IMG/VR virus record: IMGVR_UViG_3300030090_007211 | Location: 62,001-126,000 of that record | From: a virus | Length of the DNA: 64,000 bases | Reading direction: 5' to 3' (one strand) | Part shown: in pieces, positions 47,166 through 54,834 of the stretch | Layout of the letters: each line of letters begins with the position of its first letter | How positions within the stretch are numbered: the first letter of the stretch is position 1 | Program-made: the position numbers and the translations under genes | Notes under the pieces: generated by a model | Database searches by the model: none | The model's input: the letters and a program-made list of their open reading frames with translations, nothing else | Told to the model about the DNA's origin: nothing

Positions 47166-48443
47166 ATGAGACAATCTAAAAAACATAATATTATGGATTC
47201 GGTTAATGAATCAATGAAAATGATTATTTCTGAGGGTATTGTAAATGAAATTTTTAAGAAGGAAAAAATTAAATACCCCGATAATTTCATAAATAAAATA
47301 ATAGAGTATATTAAACGTAACTACCCAGAGGTAGTGAAGATAGAAAAAGATAAAGACTCTTGGTTTTCAAGATCATCGAAAGAATTTCTTCACATCTATG
47401 TAGATGAAGATGATGGACAACCTACTAATCTAGTGCAACATCCTTTAGAATGGACAATACACTGGGATTTAACAGATAATCTATTATCAGGATTACCACA
47501 CCCCATAGATATAAAGGTGACTAATCTTAATAAGGATACTAAATTAAGAGGGCATACAGGTGAAGGTATAAATGAAGTTTTTAGTCCTCTCGATGATCGT
47601 ATACCCAACGAAGATATTAAAAAATTTATAGATAGGGTAGTTAAAAGGATGGTGGATAGAACTGAAATTAATTTATATATGGAGGATTATGATCCTTGGA
47701 AAACGGGTAGTCCTTGGTTTGGTGATTTTATCACCCCACAATTCCCTAACGATAAAAAATATAAATTTAATATATCTTGGTTACTACAAGAACATTTTGA
47801 AAAAAATTTTACTTTTGTTAAATACTTTGCCAGTGAATTAATTGAGGCTTATGGTTTCTCTACTAGAGGGGAATTAGAGTATTTCGATTATGAATACCTT
47901 AAAAAATTAAAAGAAAAAGTAAAGTTGTTACAAATCCCTTTTATAAAAGAGAGACAAAAACAAAAGGAAGAATATCATAAAAGATATAATTTAAGTGAAT
48001 CAAGAAAAGATATAAAAAAGGAGAGAGATGATATTGAAAGGGCAGTGCAAGATCTGAATAGATTACATAATTTTGATGTATCATATGAGGAAATGACCCG
48101 CGGAATTGAAAACTCCTCTCCCCAGCCCCTCTCCTCTGATATATGGGATGAATTAGAGAATACTGAATCTAATGAAATATCTGTAGGAGACTTCGATAAA
48201 GTATTCGACATCTCTAACAAATATAATAAAAGTAACCCACTTAAACTTAAAAAGAAACTAAGTGATGGTACCTACAATTATCCTATCATAGTAAGATTCG
48301 ATGATAGATACTGGTTAGTCGCAGGTAACACAAGATTATGTACTGCAGCAGCAATGGGAATAACTCCTGAAGTAATAATTGCAGATATTAATAAACCATA
48401 CCCTGTAGATGAATCATTAAAACATAAAAATAAAAGATTATGA
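47166..48443 (+). CDS. YGL-module/ParB-like fusion with LxE sites
   Basis: 425 residues. I21-S-E23|G gives a tag-like start. A YGL-type module spans about 150-255 (IDRVVKRMVDRTEIN … EAYGFSTRGELEYFDYEYL). L276-S-E278|S marks a boundary. The C-terminal part, about 335-412, contains YPIIVRFDDRYWLVAGNTRLCTAAAMG, a ParB/sulfiredoxin-fold pattern (GNxRxxAA, binding a nucleotide). ParB-like domains can be CTP-dependent switches or nucleases. Overlaps the metalloprotease gene by 4 bases. Confidence 0.75.
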   Translation: MRQSKKHNIMDSVNESMKMIISEGIVNEIFKKEKIKYPDNFINKIIEYIKRNYPEVVKIEKDKDSWFSRSSKEFLHIYVDEDDGQPTNLVQHPLEWTIHWDLTDNLLSGLPHPIDIKVTNLNKDTKLRGHTGEGINEVFSPLDDRIPNEDIKKFIDRVVKRMVDRTEINLYMEDYDPWKTGSPWFGDFITPQFPNDKKYKFNISWLLQEHFEKNFTFVKYFASELIEAYGFSTRGELEYFDYEYLKKLKEKVKLLQIPFIKERQKQKEEYHKRYNLSESRKDIKKERDDIERAVQDLNRLHNFDVSYEEMTRGIENSSPQPLSSDIWDELENTESNEISVGDFDKVFDISNKYNKSNPLKLKKKLSDGTYNYPIIVRFDDRYWLVAGNTRLCTAAAMGITPEVIIADINKPYPVDESLKHKNKRL

Positions 48444-48979
48444 AAGTACTAGCTTTACCATTCATATTACTATTCTTAAATTTTAATTTAATATCACAAC
48501 ATTTAATGTCACCCCCTAATGCCTCGAGAAAAGAAGTGAAACTTATTAAAAGTATTTTAAAAGATTACGTAAATGATGAAGAAGCTTTACTAATATATAA
48601 TCCTTATGCCCCACTATACTTTGGGATATATGGTATAACCTACCAATATACTCCTAATATGTGTTTGATTAGTATCTCTGCCTCCATTGCAGATAGAGAT
48701 AAACGATACTACGTTATATTACATGAACTGGGACATGTATTAGATATTTTCTATGGTGATCTAAGTGAATACCCTCCAATGTGGAAAGGTAAAAGAATGG
48801 ATCACACATTAGATTGGAATGAAAGACCTTGGGAAATACATGCAGATGAATGGGCAAATAGATTATGGAAAAAATATTTACCAGGAGATCCACCACCAAA
48901 TGATTTATTTGATAATGTTAGTTTCCCTCATGATTGTATTTTCCAAAGATGGGGTTCCATCAAATTTAAAAGTGAGTAA
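48440..48979 (+). CDS. Secreted zinc metalloprotease
   Basis: 179 residues. Signal peptide MKVLALPFILLFLNFNLISQ. HExxH at 95-99 (ILHELGHVLD) and a downstream EIHADEWA (132-139) that could supply the third ligand, as in gluzincins. About 160 residues mature, so a compact enzyme. Coupled to the ParB fusion gene. Target unknown; likely periplasmic or surface. Confidence 0.75.
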   Translation: MKVLALPFILLFLNFNLISQHLMSPPNASRKEVKLIKSILKDYVNDEEALLIYNPYAPLYFGIYGITYQYTPNMCLISISASIADRDKRYYVILHELGHVLDIFYGDLSEYPPMWKGKRMDHTLDWNERPWEIHADEWANRLWKKYLPGDPPPNDLFDNVSFPHDCIFQRWGSIKFKSE

Positions 48980-49165
48980 TTAAGTATTAATATCCCCTCT
49001 ATGTGCCACCCTATAATTATTGGGATTTAAATAGATAAGTTGTTTATGAACTTTCCTAATATAAAGAAAAACTTTATCTGCTTCTTTATCATACACTAAA
49101 GTTTTATCTTTAAAAATATCATCTATCTTATAATATGCTGGTTTTGCAGGAAATGGGGACATCAT
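48980..49165 (-). CDS. Hypothetical protein, 61 aa
   Basis: MMSPFPAKPAYYKIDDIFKDKTLVYDKEADKVFLYIRKVH… small beta pattern. ATGA overlap with the membrane gene upstream. Function unknown. Confidence 0.6.
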   Translation of the reverse strand: MMSPFPAKPAYYKIDDIFKDKTLVYDKEADKVFLYIRKVHKQLIYLNPNNYRVAHRGDINT

Positions 49166-49332
49166 AAATCATTTTGTTTATCTTTAATCCCTTGTATGAA
49201 TCCCTTAGTAAAATTAAAAAGAAACCCAATAATCAACGGCAATAATACTACACCAAAAGATAAATGGGGATATAAAGTAAGTTTAAAAATTAATAAAACT
49301 AATACGATACTTAAATCTATTCGTATATCCAT
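49162..49332 (-). CDS. Small membrane protein, 56 aa
   Basis: Start ATG 49332 (MDIRIDLSIVLVLLIFKL) because the longer frame runs through the -7 box. Two hydrophobic segments separated by a Pro/His turn. Nearly leaderless. Function unknown. Confidence 0.6.
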   Translation of the reverse strand: MDIRIDLSIVLVLLIFKLTLYPHLSFGVVLLPLIIGFLFNFTKGFIQGIKDKQNDL

Positions 49333-49336
49333 ATTA

Positions 49337-49368
49337 CAAAGATACACAAAATAAATGACTAAAACAAA
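49337..49368 (-). promoter_or_regulatory. Bacteroidota-type promoter
   Basis: Minus-strand TTTG (49365-49368), 20-base spacer, TATCTTTG (49337-49344); ATG 4 bases on. Confidence 0.75.
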
Positions 49369-49821
49369 CTAAAGAGATTTAATATCAATAAGGGTGGTAC
49401 CTTTTCCTTTATTTTGAAGAGTAATTTCTTGTTCGTGGGGATAATAAATATTATTATGTAAAGTATTAAAAATATCAATTTGATCCTTATTAACACCCAC
49501 AGTTATCAACACTACTTTATCTCCCGCATCACTATATATTGATCCTTTATTATAGTGATTATATAATAGTTCTTTTTTATTGGGGGAATAATGATCACCT
49601 AGGGATTCTGTGTCTATTTCCTCTCCCTCATGTAAATATAATAAACGATAGAGGGTAATAGTCTCAGGTAGAGTATTTAACCACTCTAAGAGTCTATTTA
49701 AGTCTTCCATACCCCACTCATTATCTAACCCCATTTCTTCATAGGCATTAGACAATTGAGTTAGTTCGTCACCAGTTAAAGTAACTTCTTCGTTTAATAA
49801 TTTTATAAATGATATCATCAC
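49369..49821 (-). CDS. LxE-tagged ADP-ribosyltransferase-like protein
   Basis: 150 residues. Tag MMISFIKLLNE|E (L9-N-E11). The rest has the order of an R-S-E ADP-ribosyltransferase: R59 (TLYRLLYL), S79 (DHYSPNKKEL), then VVLITVGV and E130-Q-E132 (YYPHEQEITL), an ExE motif. T4 packages the ADP-ribosyltransferase Alt with a gp21-cleaved N-terminus, so tag and enzyme type fit each other. The fold call is by eye. Possible substrate: host RNA polymerase or translation proteins. Confidence 0.6.
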   Translation of the reverse strand: MMISFIKLLNEEVTLTGDELTQLSNAYEEMGLDNEWGMEDLNRLLEWLNTLPETITLYRLLYLHEGEEIDTESLGDHYSPNKKELLYNHYNKGSIYSDAGDKVVLITVGVNKDQIDIFNTLHNNIYYPHEQEITLQNKGKGTTLIDIKSL

Positions 49822-49822
49822 T

Positions 49823-49830
49823 TATAAATA
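49823..49830 (-). promoter_or_regulatory. Candidate late promoter box (TATTTATA)
   Basis: Perfect box only one base from the ATG at 49821, so translation may start at the second ATG (49818). Confidence 0.5.
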
Positions 49831-49844
49831 TATAAAAAATATGT

Positions 49845-50006
49845 TTAATCCCAATTAGGTATAGAGTAATACCTTTGTACCATTATTTTTTTTATCTGTG
49901 ATAAATGTCTTGCATTGTTGAGTTTTAATCCGTATTCGAAACATATTTGTTTCATGTGTGGTAACAATTCACTAATTGTATGTTCACCTAAAGTTTTAAT
50001 TGCCAT
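49845..50006 (-). CDS. Small hypothetical protein, 53 aa
   Basis: MAIKTLGEHTISELLPHMKQICFEYGLKLNNARHLS… short helices. Overlaps the next gene by 11 bases. Function unknown. Confidence 0.55.
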   Translation of the reverse strand: MAIKTLGEHTISELLPHMKQICFEYGLKLNNARHLSQIKKIMVQRYYSIPNWD

Positions 50007-50151
50007 TCTTTTTTCCTTTTTCTATTAATAAATGTATTATTTCTTTATAATCCAAATAAATTTGGTAATCGCTGGAGGAATCTAAAGGTTTACCGTCTTG
50101 TATACGTTGCACTATCAATTTTATTACTTCAAACGGTACTTCCTCCTTCAT
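49996..50151 (-). CDS. Small hypothetical protein, 51 aa
   Basis: MKEEVPFEVIKLIVQRIQDGKPLDSSSDYQIYLDYKE… helical. Overlaps both neighbours (11 and 23 bases). AAGGAGG over the ATG resembles a ribosome-binding site but encodes its own second codon. Function unknown. Confidence 0.55.
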   Translation of the reverse strand: MKEEVPFEVIKLIVQRIQDGKPLDSSSDYQIYLDYKEIIHLLIEKGKKNGN

Positions 50152-50743
50152 TGTGTGTTAAAAAATTTTCTCTCTTCTCTAAATAACTATCAAAAGATTT
50201 ACCAGTGGTATCAGAATCCCACATTATTTCTTCCCCATCATAAATGATGTCGGTTATCAAAGACTCTTCATAATTTTTAAATAAAATATCTTTTATTTTT
50301 ATATGTAATTTCTTTAAATCCAATTCTTCATCGTCTTCTAAATTCCAACCCCCATACATTATCCATCCTTTTTCATAAGATATAGAAGTGATTATATTAC
50401 TGTTAGGATCAAAAGAATCAAATTCCTCACTCTCTACACTTCCTAAATGTGGCTCGTCTTCTAAATCCCATACATTGTCTAACATAATTTCTCTCTCACC
50501 ATCCACTATTTTTACGTGACAATTAAATGCAGATGCACCATAGACATGAGTAATGTCATCACATTCATACCAATCAAATTTATCAGGTAAAATAGAATTA
50601 AGATCATAAGACATAATAACCCCTATAGGTTCGTCTCGGTTCTCCATTTCCTTTTCTAAAATGTCTATTTCTTCATCAGTAAATGTGCCCTGCACTAATT
50701 CTTGACCATACCCAACCACTTGTATACTAATATATCTACTCAT
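50129..50743 (-). CDS. Acidic hypothetical protein, 204 aa
   Basis: MSRYISIQVVGYGQELVQGTFTDEEIDILEKEMENRDE… then VYGASAFNCHVKIVDGEREIMLDNVWDLEDEP. Soluble, about 25% Asp/Glu. Could be a DNA mimic or chaperone-like protein, but nothing specific is recognisable. Confidence 0.65.
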   Translation of the reverse strand: MSRYISIQVVGYGQELVQGTFTDEEIDILEKEMENRDEPIGVIMSYDLNSILPDKFDWYECDDITHVYGASAFNCHVKIVDGEREIMLDNVWDLEDEPHLGSVESEEFDSFDPNSNIITSISYEKGWIMYGGWNLEDDEELDLKKLHIKIKDILFKNYEESLITDIIYDGEEIMWDSDTTGKSFDSYLEKRENFLTHNEGGSTV

Positions 50744-50790
50744 AACTTTTTAGTAAAAATAAGGATTTATAATGATATAATCAAATAAAA

Positions 50791-52068
50791 TTATTTTTCT
50801 TTACCTTCTTCTTTTTCTAATTCCGTACCAAAAGGATTACCCTTAGCAATGGTAATCTTTTGTGAAAATATCTCATCATTTACACCCAAAACGTGTAGAA
50901 GATATAATCCATTAGATAATTTAGATAAATTTATTTTAGTTTCTTTAACCATACCAACAGTAGATGTATGAACAATACTACCTTTCAAATCATAGACTTT
51001 AATAGTTTTTGGGGTTATGTCCTCTCCCCATTGTATATTAACTTCACCACTAGTAATAGTAGGGAATATTTTATAACCTTCTTTTATTAATTCTGGTGTA
51101 TCTACTGGTGGATTGGGTGTAAAAGAATCTATCATAGTTTGTCTGTAAGTATATAGAGAAGCTAACCCTCTTTCTACTTGTCCTTCAGTAAACATAACCA
51201 TACATGAATCACCACAATAATCCATATATATTTTAACTATTTCTCTTTCCGAAGGAGTACAATTACTGAAACTGGTATCGGGACATCCAGCATTAGGAAA
51301 AGTTGGGCCATCCTGTATACCTGTATCATCAACACCGTCATCTCCACACCATGAAGCTCCTCCACCCCACCAAGGATGGTATAAATTTAACCAATGACCA
51401 ATTTCATGAACTAAGACTCTCCCCATTGCGTAATTTGGACCATATGTCCATGGATACATTTTATTTCCGGTTACTGCATAATCAATTACATTACCATCTG
51501 TTAAAATTGGTCCACCAGGGAATTGAGAATATCCTAAAAGTCCACCACCTAACTCAGCAACCCAAATATTTAAATAGAGTTTAGGATCCCAAGCATTTTT
51601 ACCACCTAAAGAATCAAACTTAACTGCATTGTTACTATAACTAAAACTTAAGTTAGATGTATAGGTGCGAGTAATACCATTAGTAGGGTTACCACTTGGG
51701 TCAGTATGGGCTAATTCAAAACGTATTCCAAAATTACCCGGTAAATTTTTTAAGGTGTCTGTTAAAATAGTGGTATCACCATTTTCTAAATTAAAACATT
51801 CATTCAATACTTCTAATTGAGCATGTAATATACTATCATGTAAATTGTGTACAGTATCATGCCATACTACATGATAAACTACAGGTAAAACTATACTACC
51901 ACTTTTTTTATGTCTATACTTTAAAAAATCTTGTAAATCCTTTTCAATTTGTTGATATTTTTTAGGGTTTGCATCGATAAATTTTTGGTTGTATTCATCT
52001 GCTCCACATACATGTTGCCCATTTATTAATAATGGGATAAATAATAAAATAAATAATAGAGATCTCAT
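50791..52068 (-). CDS. Secreted M43 metalloprotease with T9SS sorting domain
   Basis: 425 residues. Signal peptide (1-17, …LLINGQ). M43 (pappalysin-like) catalytic domain, about 55-312: HEIGHWLNLYH at 221-231 supplies three zinc ligands, and the Met-turn is YMDY at 281-284. Several Cys pairs. The C-terminal region, about 333-408, contains YKIFPTITSGEVNIQWG, TIKVYDLKGSIVHT and INLSKLSNGLYLLHV, a typical type A T9SS domain followed by a short charged tail. The host would export and anchor or release it at the surface. Confidence 0.85.
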   Translation of the reverse strand: MRSLLFILLFIPLLINGQHVCGADEYNQKFIDANPKKYQQIEKDLQDFLKYRHKKSGSIVLPVVYHVVWHDTVHNLHDSILHAQLEVLNECFNLENGDTTILTDTLKNLPGNFGIRFELAHTDPSGNPTNGITRTYTSNLSFSYSNNAVKFDSLGGKNAWDPKLYLNIWVAELGGGLLGYSQFPGGPILTDGNVIDYAVTGNKMYPWTYGPNYAMGRVLVHEIGHWLNLYHPWWGGGASWCGDDGVDDTGIQDGPTFPNAGCPDTSFSNCTPSEREIVKIYMDYCGDSCMVMFTEGQVERGLASLYTYRQTMIDSFTPNPPVDTPELIKEGYKIFPTITSGEVNIQWGEDITPKTIKVYDLKGSIVHTSTVGMVKETKINLSKLSNGLYLLHVLGVNDEIFSQKITIAKGNPFGTELEKEEGKEK

Positions 52069-52083
52069 AATAGTTGTTTATTA

Positions 52084-52091
52084 TATAAATA
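52084..52091 (-). promoter_or_regulatory. Candidate late promoter box (TATTTATA)
   Basis: Perfect box 16 bases before the ATG at 52068. Confidence 0.6.
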
Positions 52092-52115
52092 TAACAACAA
52101 CCTAGTTAATCCTAT

Positions 52116-52562
52116 TTATTTCTTCCCATTATGTAAAACTAATGCAATATCAGGATTAGGCATTAACATAAGAAATGAATTTGCACTATCCGTAAATAAT
52201 AAAAATTTATCCGAATAATGTAGGGACTTGAAATTTAATTTATAAACTACGTCTATACTGTCCCTATCTGCTTGTTCCACAGACCCATATTGTTCAAAAG
52301 TGCGAATAGTAGACATATCAAAAACTGCTGAGGGAGAGATCATTTGTAAAATTTTAGGATCTTCGCTATTAATAACTAAAAATTGTTTTTTACAAACTCT
52401 TTGAGTAATTATCTCACTATGGGTTTCACTTTCCCATTTATGTATAGTTTCACCTTCAGCATTAATCAATTCTGCATAACTCCACGCTTGTTTTAAGGAT
52501 TGGGAAAAAATTAAATTACTTGTTAATAAACATAAGAAGACTATTATATTTTTCATATTCAT
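52116..52562 (-). CDS. Secreted protein, 148 aa
   Basis: Signal peptide MKNIIVFLCLLTSNLIFSQ (preceded by M-N from ATG 52562; ATG 52556 is equally possible). The longer frame crosses the promoter. Mature part is probably a beta fold (WSYAELINAEGETIHKWESET, SIDVVYKLNFKSLHYSDKFLLF). Function unknown. Confidence 0.65.
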   Translation of the reverse strand: MNMKNIIVFLCLLTSNLIFSQSLKQAWSYAELINAEGETIHKWESETHSEIITQRVCKKQFLVINSEDPKILQMISPSAVFDMSTIRTFEQYGSVEQADRDSIDVVYKLNFKSLHYSDKFLLFTDSANSFLMLMPNPDIALVLHNGKK

Positions 52563-52573
52563 ACCTTTTTTAA

Positions 52574-52605
52574 CAAAGATACACAAAATATATTATAATA
52601 CCAAA
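52574..52605 (-). promoter_or_regulatory. Bacteroidota-type promoter
   Basis: Minus-strand TTTG (52602-52605), 20-base spacer, TATCTTTG (52574-52581), overlapping the end of the MarC-like gene. Confidence 0.75.
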
Positions 52606-53171
52606 TTAGTCTTTATCATTTTTATTGCAATTGCAATAAGTATGATACCAAAAATCTTTCTTAGCATCATCATACCAGATTTACCTAATAGGTTGGATAG
52701 TTTGTCTGTACTCTTTAATGTTATATAAACTACTAATAAATTTAATACTATACCTATTAAAATACTCCATGTAGAATAAAGAGATTTAAAAGATAATATA
52801 GTAGTTAAACTACCAGGACCAGCAATTAAAGGAAACGCGAGTGGGACAATAGAAGATCCTTTAGTATCTGGTTCAGTTTTAAAAAAAGTTAAACCTAACA
52901 CCAACTCCAAACCCATAAAAAATAATATCAGACCCCCTGCTACTGAAAATGATGCTACATCTATCCCTAAAAAAGATAATGCATGTTCCCCACTTAATAA
53001 AAATATAATCATAATACATAAAGACACGAGGGTTGCTTTAAGACTCTCTATCTTACCAAACCTTTGTCTTAAGTCCATTATAATGGGAATTGACCCAAAT
53101 ATGTCGATGATCGCAAATAGCGTCATACTAATCGTTAATACTTCATTCCACATAATACCACTAATATCCAT
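52593..53171 (-). CDS. MarC-family (UPF0056) membrane protein
   Basis: 192 residues, about six membrane helices. IDIFGSIPIIMDL near 22-34 and PLAFPLIAGPGSLTTIL near 111-127 are family signatures. Family function is unclear (putative transporter). Full length and intact. Rare in phages; probably taken from a host and may change envelope permeability. Confidence 0.85.
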   Translation of the reverse strand: MDISGIMWNEVLTISMTLFAIIDIFGSIPIIMDLRQRFGKIESLKATLVSLCIMIIFLLSGEHALSFLGIDVASFSVAGGLILFFMGLELVLGLTFFKTEPDTKGSSIVPLAFPLIAGPGSLTTILSFKSLYSTWSILIGIVLNLLVVYITLKSTDKLSNLLGKSGMMMLRKIFGIILIAIAIKMIKTNLVL

Positions 53172-53192
53172 ATAAGAATTTTATTACTCTCT

Positions 53193-53396
53193 TTAAATAT
53201 GCATCTCTAGCGGAAAAGTATCTAATTTATTAAGATTTTTTTTAGGTAAAATTATTGTATTTTTAAAAGTCTGAACGTCACCGATAATATAATTAATATA
53301 GGTTTCGTAACCAATTTTGTATCTTAATACAATTTTATCATTAGAAGTTATATAAAAACTATGAAACTCCTTCAGGAATACCGACATTATTTTCAA
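53193..53396 (-). CDS. Hypothetical protein, 67 aa
   Basis: MKIMSVFLKEFHSFYITSNDKIVLRYKIGYETYINYIIGD… beta-rich; true start may be the second Met. Overlaps the kinase gene by 38 bases, more than usual, so start uncertain. Function unknown. Confidence 0.5.
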   Translation of the reverse strand: MKIMSVFLKEFHSFYITSNDKIVLRYKIGYETYINYIIGDVQTFKNTIILPKKNLNKLDTFPLEMHI

Positions 53397-53982
53397 TTAA
53401 GTCAATAATATAATCTTTATCATTGGGGTTATTAACAAAATCTAAATTATCTACATCAATAACTAATAGTTTACTCCAACTATATTCCCCAAAAAATACC
53501 TCATAATTACTATTAAGGTCATACCAGTAATTAATACTTTGTTCTAGTTCATATTTTCTACCTCTACGTTTAATACGCTCAATAACATTTTCTGTTTTGA
53601 TTCTAAGATAAACCATTAGTGTGGGAGGATTTACATGCTCCATCATATTATTAAAAAGATCGACATAGATATCATATTCCTTATCATTTAATTCTCCTTG
53701 ATCCCTTAACATCTTAGCAAATATTCTATCTTCTACAATACTTCTATCCATAATAGAGGCAGGATGATGCATAGAATCTTTATACATTTCAAACCTTTTA
53801 TTGAGAAAAAATATCTGTAAAGGGAAAGCGTATTTTTCCTTATCATAATAAAATTTTTCTAATAATTCATTATCAAATACTGGTTCATGATATACTTTAT
53901 AACCTAATTCATTAAATATGTTGCATAGGGAACTTTTTCCCACTCCAACAACTCCCGCGATATTAATTACTTTATCTCTCAT
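53359..53982 (-). CDS. Deoxynucleoside kinase
   Basis: 207 residues. P-loop GVVGVGKSS at 10-18, DRS motif near 79-81 (IMDRSIVEDRIF), and a LID with RIKRRGRKYE. These match the dNK/dGK-dCK family that phosphorylates deoxynucleosides. Supports nucleotide supply for phage DNA synthesis. Confidence 0.88.
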   Translation of the reverse strand: MRDKVINIAGVVGVGKSSLCNIFNELGYKVYHEPVFDNELLEKFYYDKEKYAFPLQIFFLNKRFEMYKDSMHHPASIMDRSIVEDRIFAKMLRDQGELNDKEYDIYVDLFNNMMEHVNPPTLMVYLRIKTENVIERIKRRGRKYELEQSINYWYDLNSNYEVFFGEYSWSKLLVIDVDNLDFVNNPNDKDYIIDLIENNVGIPEGVS

Positions 53983-54035
53983 AGTTTCTTTTTAATAAAC
54001 CTACACATAAGTTCTCATATTGTCAATTATTAAGC

Positions 54036-54063
54036 ATAAAAAAACCTCAAATAAATGAGGTTT
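54036..54063 (-). terminator. Rho-independent terminator
   Basis: Minus-strand AACCTCA/TGAGGTT hairpin with seven T residues, ending the holin transcript. Confidence 0.85.
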
Positions 54064-54109
54064 TATAAGGCTGGAGCTATCCTCCGAGCATTTAAATCTT
54101 TCGATCACC
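54064..54109 (-). promoter_or_regulatory. Structured 3' region after the holin gene
   Basis: Minus-strand TAAGG pairs with CCTTA around a GGAG-GATAG-CTCC hairpin between the holin stop and the terminator. May stabilise the mRNA; not a tRNA. Confidence 0.4.
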
Positions 54110-54274
54110 TTATTTTTTCTTCGCTTGGTATGACCAAACTACACCTACTAGCGTCATTACCGCACCTACTACTTCAGGTACTACATCCGCATCCAGATAT
54201 CCTTTGGTTACTAATGCACCACCTAATACAGTTAAGGTATGTCTAATTAGTCCATAAATTTGTTCTTTTTCCAT
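54110..54274 (-). CDS. Holin-like protein
   Basis: 54 residues. MEKEQIYGLIRHTLTVLGGALVTKGYLD, then VVPEVVGAVMTLVGVVWSYQAKKK, the pattern of Pam3 gp28-type phage holins: two helices, the second ending in WSxxxKK. It would permeabilise the inner membrane at lysis. Last gene before a strong terminator; cell-wall enzymes are 30 kb away. Confidence 0.75.
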   Translation of the reverse strand: MEKEQIYGLIRHTLTVLGGALVTKGYLDADVVPEVVGAVMTLVGVVWSYQAKKK

Positions 54275-54298
54275 AATTATGATTTTTAATTATTTTTA

Positions 54299-54466
54299 TT
54301 AGTTTAGAGTAACAGGTAAATTATAAAATATTAATTCTTTGGGACCTGTTAACCCAAAAGGTCTTCTATATAATGTTTTACCCTTATCTGGACTCTCATA
54401 TATCCATTTAATATTTGCAATCCAAGTGTGGGGAGTAAACTTCACTTTCTGTTTCTTGTTTTTCAT
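54299..54466 (-). CDS. Small basic protein, 55 aa
   Basis: MKNKKQKVKFTPHTWIANIKWIYESPDKGKTLY… then RRPFGLTGPKELIFYNL. Overlaps the membrane gene upstream by 59 bases in another frame. Between that gene and the holin. Function unknown. Confidence 0.55.
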   Translation of the reverse strand: MKNKKQKVKFTPHTWIANIKWIYESPDKGKTLYRRPFGLTGPKELIFYNLPVTLN

Positions 54467-54539
54467 TAGAAGTAGTTAATTCAATAATAGATGCTATTAC
54501 ACCTATAATAATTAATATCCAGAGTATTTTAAATTTCAC
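54408..54539 (-). CDS. Small membrane-anchored protein, 43 aa (GTG start)
   Basis: VKFKILWILIIIGVIASIIELTT… one N-terminal helix and a polar tail. GTG overlaps the stop of the gene upstream as GTGA. Embedded over the next gene, as spanin pairs often are, but no spanin signature is seen. Confidence 0.5.
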   Translation of the reverse strand: MKFKILWILIIIGVIASIIELTTSNEKQETESEVYSPHLDCKY

Positions 54540-54775
54540 GAGTCATTAAGTTTAGATAATTCAATACATCTTTCAAAATCTTGTTGATCTTTAAAATAAG
54601 TTAATAAACTTTCAATGTCATTATTAGTAGGTGGTAATTCTATATTATGGGCAAATACTAACCCTTCACCACCTTTATTAACCATTAATTCTTCTAAAGT
54701 AGCATTTCCTACAATGACATCATAAGAATTACACATCGCTTCATCTAAACTTTTTAATGCTTGTAACTCATCCAT
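54536..54775 (-). CDS. Hypothetical protein, 79 aa
   Basis: MDELQALKSLDEAMCNSYDVIVGNATLEELMVNKGGEGLVFAH… then LLTYFKDQQDFERCIEL. Near-consensus promoter ATTG-N20-TATATTTG at 54791-54822. Function unknown. Confidence 0.65.
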   Translation of the reverse strand: MDELQALKSLDEAMCNSYDVIVGNATLEELMVNKGGEGLVFAHNIELPPTNNDIESLLTYFKDQQDFERCIELSKLNDS

Positions 54776-54834
54776 AACCTAACTTTTAAACAAATATAAG
54801 ATTATAAAATTATATTATCAATAGTTAATAAAAG

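Noticed and set aside
54060-54110. tRNA-like string (GGAG…CTCC, TTCGATCA) next to the holin gene
   Set aside because: No acceptor stem, anticodon arm or T-arm can be completed; pairing is explained better as a 3' structure plus terminator.
54299-54539. Overlapping small genes beside the holin as a Rz/Rz1 spanin pair
   Set aside because: Only one has a membrane helix, and no lipoprotein signal is present in the overlapping frame.
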